Shown one piece after another: positions 25,761 to 39,900 of a stretch of 64,000 nt of DNA. Position 1 is the first letter of the stretch; each line of letters opens with the position of its first letter. Made by a program: the position numbers and the translations under genes. Location of the stretch: assembly GCA_036365145.1 (NCBI GenBank), contig JAEOAD010000015.1, positions 1,054,001 to 1,118,000 of the forward strand. The letters run 5' to 3'. The DNA is from Orientallactaga sibirica. Lineage: Eukaryota; Chordata; Mammalia; Rodentia; Dipodidae. A model generated the notes under the pieces. The model saw only the letters and a list, made by a program, of their open reading frames with translations. It was not told where the DNA came from and ran no database searches.

Positions 25761-27945
25761 CATTGAATAGAGGGGTCATCCATTCCTTAGATATCAGTAA
25801 ACACCTGCATTGAACAGAGGGATTGTGCATTCCTTAGGTAAAGGGAAACACCTCAATTGCACAGAAGGATCATCCATTCCATAGGTAAATGTAAAAACCT
25901 GCATTGAACAGAGAGATCATCCGTTCCTTAGATAATGGTAAACCCCTGCATTGAACAGAGGGCTCATCTATTCTCTAGGTAAAGATCAACAACTGCATTG
26001 CACAGAGGGATCATCCCATAATGTAGGTAAAGGTAAAAACCTGCATTACACAGAGGGATCATCAATTACTTAGGTATTGGTAAACACCTGCATTGAACAG
26101 TGGTATTATCCATTCCTCATATAACAGTAAATGCCTGCATTGAACCGAGGGATCATCTATTCCTTAGGTAAAGGTCAACACCTGCATTGCATAGAGGGAT
26201 CATCTATTCCTTAGGTAAAAGTCAACACCTGCATGGAAGAGAAGGATGATCCATTCCTTAGGTAAAGGTCAACACCAGCATTGCACAGAGGAATCTTCCA
26301 TTCATTAGGTAAAGATAAAAACCTCTATTGCACAGAGGAATCATCCTTTCCTTTGGTAAAGTTAAACACCTGCATTGAACATAGGCATCTTCCATTCCTT
26401 AGGTAATAGTAAGCCCCTCAATGCACAGAGGATCATCCATTCCTTAGGTAAAGGTAAACACATGCCTTACACAGAGGATCATGCATTCCTTAGGGAAAGT
26501 TGAACAACTGCATTGTACTTAGGGATCATCCATTCCTTAGGTAAAAGGTCAAAACCTGCATTGAACAGAGGTATCATCCATTCCTTAGGTAAAGGTCAAC
26601 ACTTGCCTGGCCCAGAGGAGGGATCATCTATTCCTTATGTAATGTTAAACACCTGTATTGCACACAGAGGAACATCCATTCCTTGGGTAAAGGTAAACAC
26701 CTGCAATGAACTGAGGGATCTTCCATTCCTTAGGTAACAGTAAACACCTGAAATGCACAGAAGGATTATTCTTTCCTAAGGAAAATGTAAAAACCTGCAA
26801 TGCACAGAGGAGCATCCATTCCTTTGTTAAAAGTTAAACTCCTGCCTTCATCAGAGGGATCTTCCATAACTAGGTAATAGTAAACACCTGCATTGCACAG
26901 AGGATTATCCATTCCTAAGGTAAAGTCAACACTTGCATTGCACACAGGTATCATCCATTCCTTAGGTAAATTCAACACCTTCCTGCCCAGATGGATTATC
27001 CATTCCTTATGTAAAGGTAAAACACCTGCAATGTGCAGAGGATCATCCATTCCTTAGGGAAATGTAAACACCTGAATGAACAGAGGATCATCCACGCCTT
27101 AGGTAACGGTAAACACCTGAATGGCACAGAGGGATCATCCATTCCTTAAATAGAAACCTGCGTTGAACAGAGGGATAATGCTTCTTTACGTAAAGGTAAA
27201 GACCACATGGAACACAGGGATCATAAATACCATAGTTAAATATCAACACCTGCATTGAACAGAGGGATCATCCAATCCCTAGGAAAGTTGAACACCTATA
27301 TTGAACAGGTGTATCATTATTTACTTAGGTAAATGTCAACACCTGCTTATCCAAGAGGGATCATCCATTCCTTATATAAAGGTAAACACCTGCATTTCAC
27401 AGAGTAAACAACATTTCCTTTGGTAAAGGTAAACATTTGCATTGAACAGAGGGATCTTCCTTTCCTTAGGTAATAGTGAACACCTGCAATGCACAGAGGA
27501 TCATCCATTCCTAAAGTAAATGTAAACACCTGCAATGCACAGAGAGATCATCCATTCCTTAGGTAAAGGTCAACACCTGCCTGGCCCAGAGGGATCATCC
27601 ACTCCATATGTGAAGTTAAACACCTGCATTGAACACAGGGAACATCTATTACTTTGGTAAAGGTAATCACCTGCATTGAACAGAGGGATCTTACATTCCA
27701 TAGGTAATAGTAAACACCTGCAATGCACAGAGGGATCATCCATTCCTTAGGTAAGGGTAAACACCTACATTGCCCAGACGGATCACACATTCCTTAGGTA
27801 AAGGTCAACACCTGCATTGCACAGAGGGATCTTCCATTCCTTAGGTGAAGGTCAACACCTGACTGGCCCATCCATATCCCTTCCTTGTAAAGGTAAACAC
27901 CTGCATTGCACACTCAGAACATCCCTTTCTTTAGAAATAGTAAAC
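25340..27945 (+). repeat. left copy of a near-identical 2.6-kb duplication
   Basis: Repeats at 29,073-31,680. The displacement is 3,733 bp at the left end and 3,740 bp by 27,548. Almost all differences I saw are small insertions or deletions in this copy, such as GAGGATCATCCATTCC where the right copy has GAGGGATCATCCCATTCC (26,425-26,445) and CCCAGAGGAGGGATC for CCCAGAGGGATC (26,610). The pattern resembles consensus error in this copy rather than biological divergence. Confidence 0.85.
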
Positions 27946-29067
27946 ACCTGCAATGCACAGATGGATCATCCATTCTGAACACAATCTTAAACACCTGCAT
28001 TGAACACAAGGATCCTCCATTCCTTAGGTAAAGACAAACACCTGCATTGCACAGAGGATCATCCATTCCTTAGGTAAAGGTAGAAAAACTGGATTGAAAG
28101 AGGATCATGAATTCCTTCAGTTGAAGATCAACACCTCCATTGAACAGAGGGATCATCCATTCCTAGGTAACAGGTAAACACCTGCATTGTACAGAGGGAT
28201 CATCCATTCCTTAGGTCAAGATCAACACCTCTAATGAACAGATGGATCATCCATTCCTTAGGTAATGGTAAACACCTGCATTGAACAGAGGGATCATCCA
28301 TTCATTAAATAACTGTAAACACCTGCATTGAACAGAGGATCATCCATTCCTAATGTAAAGTTAAAAACCTGCATTGAACACAGAGAACATCCATTCTATA
28401 AGTAAAGGTAAACACCTACGATGCACAAATGGATCATCCATTCTTAGGTCAAGGTAAACACCTGCATTGCACAGAGGGATCATCCATTCCTTAGGTAATG
28501 GTAAACACCTGCATTGAACAGAGGGATTATCCATTTCTTAGGTAAAGACCAAAACCTGCATTGCACAGAGGGATCATTCCATTCCTTAGGTAAAGGAAAA
28601 CACCTGCATTGCATGGAGGGATCATACATTACTAAGGAAATAGTAAACACCTGAATTGCACAGAAGGATCATCCATTCCTTAGGTAACTGTAAACACTTG
28701 CATTGAATAGAGGGATCATTCATTCCTTAGATAACAGAAAACAACTGCTTTTTACAGAGGGCATCATTTATTCTTTAGGTAAAGATCAACACCTGCATTG
28801 AACAGAGAGGATCATCCATTCTGAGGTCACTCTAAACACCTGCATTGAACAGAAGGGTCATCAGTCATTCCTTAGTTAAAGATCAACACCTGCATTGCAC
28901 AGAGGGATCACCATTCCTTACGTAAAGGTAAACACCAGTATTTCACAGAGGAATCATCCATTCCTTTCATAAACGTAAACACCTGCATTGAACAGAGGAT
29001 CATCCATTCCTGATGTAATAGTAAACACCAGCAATGCACAGAAAAACATCCATTCCTTTGTAAAGGT
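27946..29067 (+). other. irregular patch that blends two array positions
   Basis: Unit by unit this stretch mixes features of about 24,220-25,340 with features of about 31,700-32,100. It shares CACAATCTTAAACACC and CTACGATGCACAAATGG with the former. It shares AAAAACTGGATTGAA, CTTCAGTTGAAGAT, CTCTAATGAACAGATGG and CATTAAATAACTG with the latter. Some units are an exact half-and-half, for example near 28,081-28,130. It also has many short deletions. It looks like a consensus made from misaligned reads, though gene conversion is an alternative. Confidence 0.6.
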
Positions 29068-31680
29068 AAACACCTGCAATTCACACAGAGATCACCCATT
29101 CCTTAGGTAATGGTAAACACCTGCAATGCACAGAGTGATCATCCATTCCTTAGGTAAGGGTAAACACCTGCATTGCACAGAGGGATCATCTGTTCCTTAA
29201 GTAAAGGTAGAAACCTGCCTTGAACAGTGGGATCATCCTTCATTTGGTAAAGGTAAACACCTGCATTGAACAAGATATCATCCATTCCTCAGGTAAAGGT
29301 CAACACCTGCATTGAACAGAGGGATAATCTATTCTTAGGTAAAGTTCAACACCTGCATTGCAGAGGGGGATCATACCATTCCTTAGGTAAAGGCAAACAC
29401 CTGCACTGCACAGAAGGATCATCAATTCCATAGGTTAAGATAAACACTTGCCTTACACTAAGTGATCATCCATTCCTTAGGTAACTGTATACACCTGCAT
29501 TGAATAGAGGGGTCATCCATTCCTTAGATATCAGTAAACACCTGCATTGAACAGAGGGATTGTGCATTCCTTAGGTAAAGGGAAACACCTCAATTGCACA
29601 GAAGGATCATCCATTCCATAGGTAAATGTAAAAACCTGCATTGAACAGAGAGATCATCCGTTCCTTAGATAATGGTAAACCCCTGCATTGAACAGAGGGC
29701 TCATCTATTCTCTAGGTAAAGATCAACAACTGCATTGCACAGAGGGATCATCCCATAATGTAGGTAAAGGTAAAAACCTGCATTACACAGAGGGATCATC
29801 AATTACTTAGGTATTGGTAAACACCTGCATTGAACAGTGGTATTATCCATTCCTCATATAACAGTAAATGCCTGCATTGAACCGAGGGATCATCTATTCC
29901 TTAGGTAAAGGTCAACACCTGCATTGCATAGAGGGATCATCTATTCCTTAGGTAAAAGTCAACACCTGCATGGAAGAGAAGGATGATCCATTCCTTAGGT
30001 AAAGGTCAACACCAGCATTGCACAGAGGAATCTTCCATTCATTAGGTAAAGATAAAAACCTCTATTGCACAGAGGAATCATCCTTTCCTTTGGTAAAGTT
30101 AAACACCTGCATTGAACATAGGCATCTTCCATTCCTTAGGTAATAGTAAGCCCCTCAATGCACAGAGGGATCATCCCATTCCTTAGGTAAAGGTAAACAC
30201 ATGCCTTACACAGAGGGATCATGCATTCCTTAGGGAAAGTTGAACAACTGCATTGTACTTAGGGATCATCCATTCCTTAGGTAAAAGGTCAAAACCTGCA
30301 TTTCACAGAGGTATCATCCATTCCTTAGGTAAAGGTCAACACTTGCCTGGCCCAGAGGGATCATCTATTCCTTATGTAATGTTAAACACCTGTATTGCAC
30401 ACAGGGAACATCCATTCCTTGGGTAAAGGTAAACACCTGCAATGAACTGAGGGATCTTCCATTCCTTAGGTAACAGTAAACACCTGAAATGCACAGAAGG
30501 ATTATTCTTTCCTAAGGAAAATGTAAAAACCTGCAATGCACAGAGGGAGCATCCATTCCTTTGTTAAAGTTAAACTCCTGCCTTCATCAGAGGGATCTTC
30601 CATAACTAGGTAATAGTAAACACCTGCATTGCACAGAGGGATTATCCATTCCTAAGGTAAAAGTCAACACTTGCATTGCACACAGGTATCATCCATTCCT
30701 TAGGTAAATTCAACACCTTCCTGCCCAGATGGATTATCCATTCCTTATGTAAAGGTAAACACCTGCAATGTGCAGAGGGATCATCCATTCCTTAGGGAAA
30801 TGTAAACACCTGAATGAACAGAGGGATCATCCACGCCTTAGGTAACGGTAAACACCTGAATGGCACAGAGGGATCATCCATTCCTTAAATAGAAACCTGC
30901 GTTGAACAGAGGGATAATGCTTCTTTACGTAAAGGTAAAGACCACATGGAACACAGGGATCATAAATACCATAGTTAAATATCAACACCTGCATTGAACA
31001 GAGGGATCATCCAATCCCTAGGAAAGTTGAACACCTATATTGAACAGGTGTATCATTATTTACTTAGGTAAATGTCAACACCTGCTTATCCAAGAGGGAT
31101 CATCCATTCCTTATATAAAGGTAAACACCTGCATTTCACAGAGTAAACAACATTTCCTTTGGTAAAGGTAAACATTTGCATTGAACAGAGGGATCTTCCT
31201 TTCCTTAGGTAATAGTGAACACCTGCAATGCACAGAGGGATCATCCATTCCTAAAGTAAATGTAAACACCTGCAATGCACAGAGAGATCATCCATTCCTT
31301 AGGTAAAGGTCAACACCTGCCTGGCCCAGAGGGATCATCCACTCCATATGTGAAGTTAAACACCTGCATTGAACACAGGGAACATCTATTACTTTGGTAA
31401 AGGTAATCACCTGCATTGAACAGAGGGATCTTACATTCCATAGGTAATAGTAAACACCTGCAATGCACAGAGGGATCATCCATTCCTTAGGTAAGGGTAA
31501 ACACCTACATTGCCCAGACGGATCACACATTCCTTAGGTAAAGGTCAACACCTGCATTGCACAGAGGGATCTTCCATTCCTTAGGTGAAGGTCAACACCT
31601 GACTGGCCCATCCATACCTTATGTAAAGGTAAACACCTGCATTGCACACTCAGAACATCCCTTAATTAAGAAATAGTAAA
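29068..31680 (+). repeat. right copy of the near-identical 2.6-kb duplication
   Basis: Matches 25,340-27,945 and has regular unit lengths, unlike the left copy. On its right it continues through GACTGGCCCATCCATACC (about 31,600) into units matching 19,060-20,100. This is the expected natural continuation, so the right copy is probably the faithful one. Confidence 0.85.
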
Positions 31681-32710
31681 CACGTGCAATGCACAGAGGG
31701 ATCATCAATTCTGAAGGTAAATGAAAACACCTACAATGCACACAAGGATCGTCTATTCCTTAGGTAAAGGTATACACCTGCATTGCACAAGGGGATCATC
31801 CATTCCTTAAGTAAAGGTAGAAAAACTGGATTGAAGAGAGGGATCATCCTTCTTCAGTTGAAGATAGACACCTGCGTTGAACAGAGGGATCATCCATTCC
31901 TAGGTAACATTAAACACCTGCATTGCACAGAGGGTTCATCCATTCCTTAGGTAATGGTAAACACCTCTAATGAACAGATGGATCATCCATTCCATAGGTA
32001 ATGGTAAACACCGGCATTGAACAGAGGGATCACCGATTCATTAAATAACTGTAAACACCTGCATTGAACAGAGGGATCATCCATTCCTAACATAACGGTA
32101 AACACCTGCATTGAACAGAGAGATCAACTATTCTATAAGTAACGATCAACACCTACATTGCACTCAGGATCATCCATTCTTAGGTAAAGGTAAACACCTG
32201 CATCACACAGAGGGATCATCCATTCCTTAGGTAATGGTAAACACCTGGATTGCACAGACGGATTATCCATTCCTTAGGTAAATGTGAAAACCTGCATGCA
32301 CACAGAGAACATCTATTCCTTTTGTAAAGGTAAACTGGAGCATTGTACGGAGGATTCATACATTCCTAAGGAAATAGTAAACACCTGCAATGCACAGAAG
32401 GATCATCTATTCCTAAGATAAATATAAACACTTGCAATGCACAAAGGAATCATCGATTCCTTAGATCAAGCTAAAATCCTGCATCGCACAGAGGCATTGT
32501 CCATTCTTTAGGTAACAGTAAACCACTGCATTGAACAGAGGGATCACCATTCTTAGGTAAAGGTAAACAACTCTTTTGAACAGAGGTATCAGTCATTCCT
32601 TAGACAACGGTAAACACCTGCATTGAACAGAGTGATAACTTATTCTTTAGGTAAAGTTTAACACCAGCTTTGCACAGAGGGATCATCACATTCCTTAGGT
32701 AAAGGTAAAC

Positions 32711-32720
32711 ACCTGAATCA
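32711..32720. other. abrupt within-unit join from C2 to A3
   Basis: ACCTGAATCATCCATTACTG joins the start of a unit like that near 20,110 (ACACCTGAATGACACAG) to the second half of a unit like that near 21,690 (ATCATCCATTACTAATG). The result is a unit shortened by about 20 bases. The join skips the sequence found between those points in the 20-21.7 kb region, so it is a deletion or recombination breakpoint. Confidence 0.75.
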
Positions 32721-34960
32721 TCCATTACTGATGTAAAGGTGAAAACCTGCATTGCACACAGAAAACATCTATTCCTTTTGTAAAGGTAAACACCAGTATT
32801 GAACAGAGGCATCTTTCATTCCTTAGGTAAACACCTGCAATGCACAGAGGGATCATCCATTCCTAAGACAAATATAAACACCTGCAATGCACAGAGGGCT
32901 CATCCATTCCTTAGGACAAGCTAAAAACCTGCATTGCACAGAGGGACCATCCATTCCTTAGGTAACTGTAAACAGCAGCATTGAACAGAGGGATCATTCA
33001 TTCTTTAGATGAGTGTAAGCACCTGCATTGAACAGATGGATCATCTATTCCTTAGGTAAAGATCAACTCCTACATTGCACAGAGCGATCATATCATTCCT
33101 TAGGTAAAGGTAAACACCTGCATTGCACAGAGGGATCATCCATTCCATAGATAACGGTAAACACCTGCATTGAACAGAGGGATCATCCATTCCTTAGGTA
33201 ATGGTAAACACCTCCATTGTACAGAGGGATCATCCATTCCTTAGGTTTAGGACAACACCTGAATTGCACAGAGGGATCATCCCTTCCTTAATTAATGATC
33301 AACACCTGCATTGAACATAGGGATCATCCATTCTTTAAGTAATGGTAAGCACCTGCATTGAACAGAGGGATCATCCCTTCCTTATGTGAAGGTAAACACC
33401 TACATTGCACACAGGAAACACCAGTTCCTTTGGTAAAGGTAAACACCTGCATTGAACAGACGAATCGTCCATTGCTTAGTTAAAGGTAAACACCCGCATT
33501 GAACAGAGGATCTTCCATTCCATCGGTAATAGAAAACACCTGCAATGCACAGAAGGATCATCAATTCCGTAGATAATGGTAAACACCTGCACTGCACAGA
33601 TGGATCATCCATTCATTAGGTAAAGGTAATCACCTGCATTGAACAGAGGTGTCATATATTCCTTAGGTAAAGGTCAACATATTCATTGCACAGAGCGATC
33701 ATCCATTCCTTAGGTAAAGGTCGAAACCTGCATTGCACAGTGGGATCATCCATTCCTTAGGTATAGGACAACACCTACGTTGCACAGAGAGGTCATCCAT
33801 TCCTTAAGTAAAGATCAACACCTGCATTGAACAGAGGGATCATCCATTCCTTAGGTAATGGTAAACACCTGCAATGCACAAGGGATCATCCATTCCTAAG
33901 ACAAATATAAATACCTGCAATGCACAGAGGGATCATCCATTCCTTAGGTAATGGGAAACAGCTGCATTAAACAGAGGGATCATACATTCCTTAGTTTAGG
34001 GTAAACACCTGCATTGAACAGAGGGATCTTCCATTCCATTCGTAATAGTAAACACCTGCATTGCACAGAGGATCATCCTTTACTTAAATGAAGCCAAACA
34101 CCTGCATTGAACACAGGGATCATCCATTCCTTAGGTAATGGTCAACACCTGCATTGCACAGAGGGATCATCCATTCCTTATGTAAAGGTAACAAGCTGCA
34201 TTGCACACAGACAATATCCATTCCTTTTGTAAAGGTAAACACAAGCATTGACCAGAGGGATCATTCATTCCTTAGGTAATAGTAAACACCTGCAATGCAC
34301 AAGGGATCATCCATTCCTAAGAACAATATAAATACCTGCAATGCACAGAGGGATCATCTATTACTTATGTCAAGCTAAAAACCTGCATTGCACAGAGGGA
34401 TCATCCATTCTTAGGCAATGGGAAACACCTGCATTGAACAGAGGGATCATACATTCCTTAGATAATGGTAAACACCTGCCTTGAAGAGAGGGATCACGTA
34501 TTACTTAGGTAAAGATCAACGCCTTCATTGCACAGAGGGATCATTGATTCCTTAAGTAAAGTTCAACATCTCCATTGAACAGAAGGTCATCCATTCCTTA
34601 CGTAAAGGACAACACCTGCATTTCAAAGAGGGATCGTCCATTCATCATGTAAAGATAAACACCTCCATTGCACTGATGAATCATACTTTCCTTAGGTAAA
34701 GGTAAACACCAGCAATGATCATAGGCATATTTCATTCCTTAGGTAATAATAAACACCTGGAAGGCACGGAGGGATCATCACGATCCTTACATAAACGTAA
34801 ACACCTGCAATGAACAGAGGGATCATCCATTCCTTAGGGAAAGGTAAACACCTTGAGTTACAGAGACGGATCATCTATTCCTTACAAAAAGGTCAACACC
34901 TGCATTTTACAGAGGGATCGTCCATTCCTTAGGTAAAGGTAAAGAACTGCATTGCACAGA
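32716..34960 (+). repeat. array block A3
   Basis: Satellite only. Corresponds to the later half of A1, A2 and A5: the 41-bp unit near 32,820, GACAAATATAAAC units, CAGTTCCTTTGGTAAAGG near 33,425 and a TAGTTTAGGGTAAACACC unit near 34,000. The AAGTTCAACAGCTGCC units of other A blocks are absent, so A3 has an internal deletion near 33,380. No gene was seen. Confidence 0.6.
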
Positions 34961-36960
34961 GAGTTCATAAATTCCTTAGGTAAAGGTCAACACCTGCATT
35001 GCACGGAGGGATCATCCATTCCTGAGATAAGGGTAAACACCTCCATTGAACAGAAGGATCATTCATTCCTTAGTTAAAGATCAACACCTGCATTGCACAG
35101 AGGGATCATCCCATCCCTTAGGTAAAGGTAAACACGTGCATTCCACACAGGGAACCTCCATTCCTTTCATAAACGTAAACACTTGCATTGAACAGAGGGA
35201 TCTTCCCTTCCTTAGGTAATAGTAAACACCTGCAATTCACAGAAGGATCATCCATTCCGAAGGTGAATGTAAACACCTGCATTGAACAGAGAGATCATCT
35301 ATTCCTTAATTAACGATCAACACTTTAATTGCACAGAGGGATATTCCATTCATCAGGTAACAGCAAACACCTGCAATGCACAGAAGGCTCATCCATTCCT
35401 AAGGTAAATGAAAACACCTGCAATTCACACAGAGATCACCCATTCCTTAGGTAATGGTAAACACCTGCAATGCAAAGAGGGATAATCCATTGCTTAGGTA
35501 AGGGTAAACACCTACATTGCACAGGGGGATCATCCGTTCCTTAAGTAAAGGTAGAAACCTGCGTTGAACAGAGGGATCATCCATCTTTAGGTGAAGGTAA
35601 ACACCTGAGTGGAACAGAGGGATCATCCATTCCTTAGACAACTATGAACACCTGCATTGAACAGAGGGATAATCTATTCTTATTTAAAGTTCAACACCTG
35701 CATTGCACAGAGGGATCATCCCATTCCTTAGGTAAAGGTAAACACCTGCATTGCACAGACGGATCATCAATTCCTTAGGTTAAGATAAACACCTGCCTTA
35801 CACTAAGGGATCATCCATTCGTTAGGTAACTGTAAACACCTGCCTTGAACAGAGGGGTCATCCATTCCTTAGATATCTGTAAACACCTGCATTGAACAGA
35901 GGGCTTACTTATTCCTTAGGTAAAGATGAACACCTGAATTTCACATAGGAATCATCCCATTCCTTAAGTAAAATTAAACACCTGCATTACACAGAGGGAC
36001 CATCCATTCCTTAGGTAACTGTCAACACCTGCATTTAACAGAGGGATCATCCATTCCTTAGTTAATGGTAAACCCCTGCTTTGAGCAGAGGGACCATCTA
36101 TTCCCTTCGTAAAGGTCAACACCTCCATTGCATAGAGGAATCACCCATTCCTTAGGTAAAGGTAAACAACTGCATTGACCAGAGGGATCATCCATTCCTT
36201 AGGTATATGGAAACACCTAAATAGCACAGAGGGATTATCCATTACATATGTAATGGTAAACAACTGCATTGAACAGATGGATCTTCCATTTCTGAGATAA
36301 CAGTAAACACCTGCATTGAACAGAGGGATCATCTATTCCTTAGGTAAAGATCAACACCTGCACAGCACAGAGGGATCATACCATTCCTTAGGTAAAGGTA
36401 AACACCTGCAGTGCACAGAGGGATCATCCATTCCTTAGGTAATGGTAAACTCCTGCATTGAATAGAGGGATCATCCATTCCTTAGGTAAAGATCAACACC
36501 TGCACAGCACAGAGGGATGATACCATTCCTTAGATAAAGGTAAACACCTTCAGTTCACAGAGGGATCATCTATTTCTTAGGTAATGGTAAACTCCTGAAT
36601 TTAACCGAGTGATCATCCATTCCTTAGATAACGGTAAACTCCTGCATTGAATAGAAGGACCATCCATTCCCTAGGTAAAGATAAACACCTGCATTGGACA
36701 GAGGGATCATCCCATTCTTTAGTTAACGGTAAACACCAGCATAGAAGAGAGGGATCACACATTCCTTTGAAACCGGTAAACACCTGCATTGAAGAGAGGG
36801 CTCGTTTATTCCTTAGATAATGGTAAACATGTACATTGAACAGAGGGATCATCTATTCCTTACTTAAAGATCAACACTTGCATTGCACAGAGGATCTTCC
36901 TTTCATTAGGTAATAGTAAACACCTGAAGTGCACAGAAGGATCATCCATTCCTAAGGTTA
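34961..36960 (+). repeat. array block B3
   Basis: Satellite only. Corresponds to about 5,130-7,200 of B1; for example the units at 36,141-36,332 match 6,412-6,603. The opening part of B1 (GGTAGGAGGTGAA units) is missing. No gene was seen. Confidence 0.55.
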
Positions 36961-39900
36961 ATGTAAACACCTGCAATTCACACAGGGATCATCCATTCCT
37001 TAGGTAATGGTAAACACCTGCAAAGCACAGAGGGATCATCTATTCCTTAGGTAAGGGTAAACACCTGCATTGCACAGAGGTAACATATTTCTTTAGGTAA
37101 AGTTAAACACTTGCGTTGAACATGGAATCATCTATTCCTCAGGTAAAGATCAACACCTGCATTGCACAGCAGGATCATCCCATTCCTTAGGAAACGTTAA
37201 GCACCTGTATTGCACAGAAGAATCATCAATTCCTCAGGTAAAATAAATACCTGCATTGCACAGAGCGATCATCCATTCCTCAGGTAAAGTTAAACACCAG
37301 CATTTGACATAGGCATCTTCCATTCCTTAGGTAATAGTAAATACCTGCAATGCACAGAGGGATCATCCATTCCTAAGGCAATTGTAAACACCTGCAATGC
37401 ACAAAGGGATTATAAATTCCTTAGATGATGGTACACACCTGCATCAAAATGAGGGATTATCATTTCCTTACGTAAAGATCAATACCTGCATTGCACAGAG
37501 GGATATTCCCATTCGTTAGTTAAAGATGAACACCTGAATTGCACAGAGGGATCACCCATTCCTTAGGTAATGGTAAACACCCGCAATGAACAGAGGGATC
37601 ATCCAATCCTTAGATAACAGTAAACACCTGCATTGAACAGAGGGATCATTTATTACTTAGGTAAAGATTCACACCTGCATTGCACATTGGGCTCATTCAT
37701 AACGTAGGTAAAGGTCAACACCTGCATTGCACCGAATGATCATCCATTCCTTAGGTAAAGGACAACACCTGTAATACACAGAGGGGGCTTCCATTCATTA
37801 GGTAAAGATAAACACTTCCATTGCGCAGAGGAATCATCCTTTCCTTAGGTAAAGGTAAACACCAGCATTGAACATAGGCTTCTTCCATTCTTTAGGTAAT
37901 AGAAAACATCTGCCAATCACAGAGGGAATATCCCATTCCACAGATATCAGTAAACACCTGCATGGAAAAGAGGGATCATCCCTTCCTTAGTTAAATGTAA
38001 ACACCTGCAATGCACAGAGGGACCATCCGTTCCTTAGGTAAAGATCAACACCTGCATTTCACAGAGATATCATCCATTCCTTAGGTAAAGTTCAACACCT
38101 GCCTGGCCCAGAGGTATCATAAATTCCTTATGTAGTGGTAAAAACATGCATTGCACACAGAGGACATCCATTCCTTTGGTAAAGGGAAACACCTGAATTG
38201 AACAGAGGGATCTTCCATTCCTTAGGTAATAGTAAACCCCTGCAATGCACAGAGGGATAATCCATTCTTTAAGTAATGGTAAACACCTGCATTGAACAGA
38301 GGGACCTTCGATTCCTTAGATAATGTTAAACACCTTCATTGAACAGAGGGATCATCTACTCCTTAGGAAAAGGTCAACAACTGCATTGAACAGAAGGATC
38401 ATCCATTCCCGATGTAAAGGTAAACACCAGCATTGTACGTAGGTATCTTCCGTTCCTGAGGTAATGGTAAACATTTGCAATGCACAGAGGTATCAAGACA
38501 TTCCTTACATAAAAGTAAACACGGGCATGGAAAAGAGGGATCAACCATTCCTTAGTTAAAGGTAAACACCTGCCTTGCACAAAGGGATTTTCCATTCCTT
38601 AGGTAAGAGGTGAGCACATGCATTGCACAGAGAGGTCATACATTACTTACATAAAGATCAACACATGCATTGAATAGAGGGATCATCCATTCTTTAGGTA
38701 AAGGTAAACAACTGCATTGAATAGAGGGATCATCCAATCCTTAGGTAAAGGTCAACACTTGCCATGCCCAGAGGGATCATCCATTACTTATGTAAACGTA
38801 AACACCTGCATTGGTCAGAGGCATCTTCAATTCCTTTGGTAATAGTAAACACCTGAAATGCACAGAGGGACCATCTATTCCTAAGGTAAACGTAAGCACC
38901 TGCAATGCACAGAGGGATCATCCTTCTTTAGGTGAAGTTAAACACCAGCGGTGAACAGAGGTATCATCCATTCCTTAGGTAATGGTTAACACCTGCATTG
39001 AACAGAGGGATCATCCATTCCTTAGAAAAAGGTAATCACTTGAATTGCAAAGAGAAATCATCCATTCCTCAAGTAAAGGTAATCACCAGCATTGAACATA
39101 GGCTTCTTCCATTCCTTAGGTAATAGTAAACACCTGACATGCACAGAGGGATCATCCCAATCCGTACATACACTAAAACAAGTGCCTTGAACAAAGCGAT
39201 CATACATTCCTTAGCTATCAGTAAAAACCTGCATTGACCAGAGGGATAATTTATTCCTTAGGTAAATTCAACACCTGTATAGCACAGGGGGATCATCCCA
39301 TTCCTAAGGCAAGGGTAAACACCTGCATTGCACAGATGGATCATCAATTTCTTAGGCAAAGGTAACCCCATGCATTGCACAGAGGGATCATCCATTTCTT
39401 AGGTAACTGTAAACACCTATATTGAACAGAGCGATCATACATTCCTTAGATAACGGTAAAGACATGCATTGAACAGAGGGGTCATCTATTCCTTAGGTAA
39501 AGACCAACACCTGCATTGCATAGAGGGATCATCCCATTCCTTAGGTAAAGGACAACACCTGCATTGCACAGAGGGATCATCCATTCCTTACGTAATGGTA
39601 AACACCTGCACTGCACAGAAGGATCATCCAATCCTTAGATATAGGTAAACACCTGCATTGAACAGAGGGATCACCTATTTCTTAGATAAAGATCAACACG
39701 TGCATTGCACAGAGGGATCATCCATATTGTAGGTAAGGGTGAACATCTGCATTGCACAGAAGGATCATCCATTCCTTAGGTGAAGGACAACACCTGAAAT
39801 ACACAGAGGCATACTCCATTCATTAGGTAAAGATAACCCCCTCCATTACACAGAGGAATCTTCCTTTCCTTAGGTAAAGGTAAACACCTGCATTGAACAT

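Larger units (their letters stand above)
25761..32715 (+). repeat. array block C2
   Basis: Satellite only. Corresponds to the second part of C1 (about 15,240-20,100) but is present twice over its left part because of the near-identical duplication, with an irregular patch between. It ends at an abrupt within-unit join near 32,711-32,720. If the duplication is an assembly artefact, the true block would be about 3.7 kb shorter. Confidence 0.55.
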
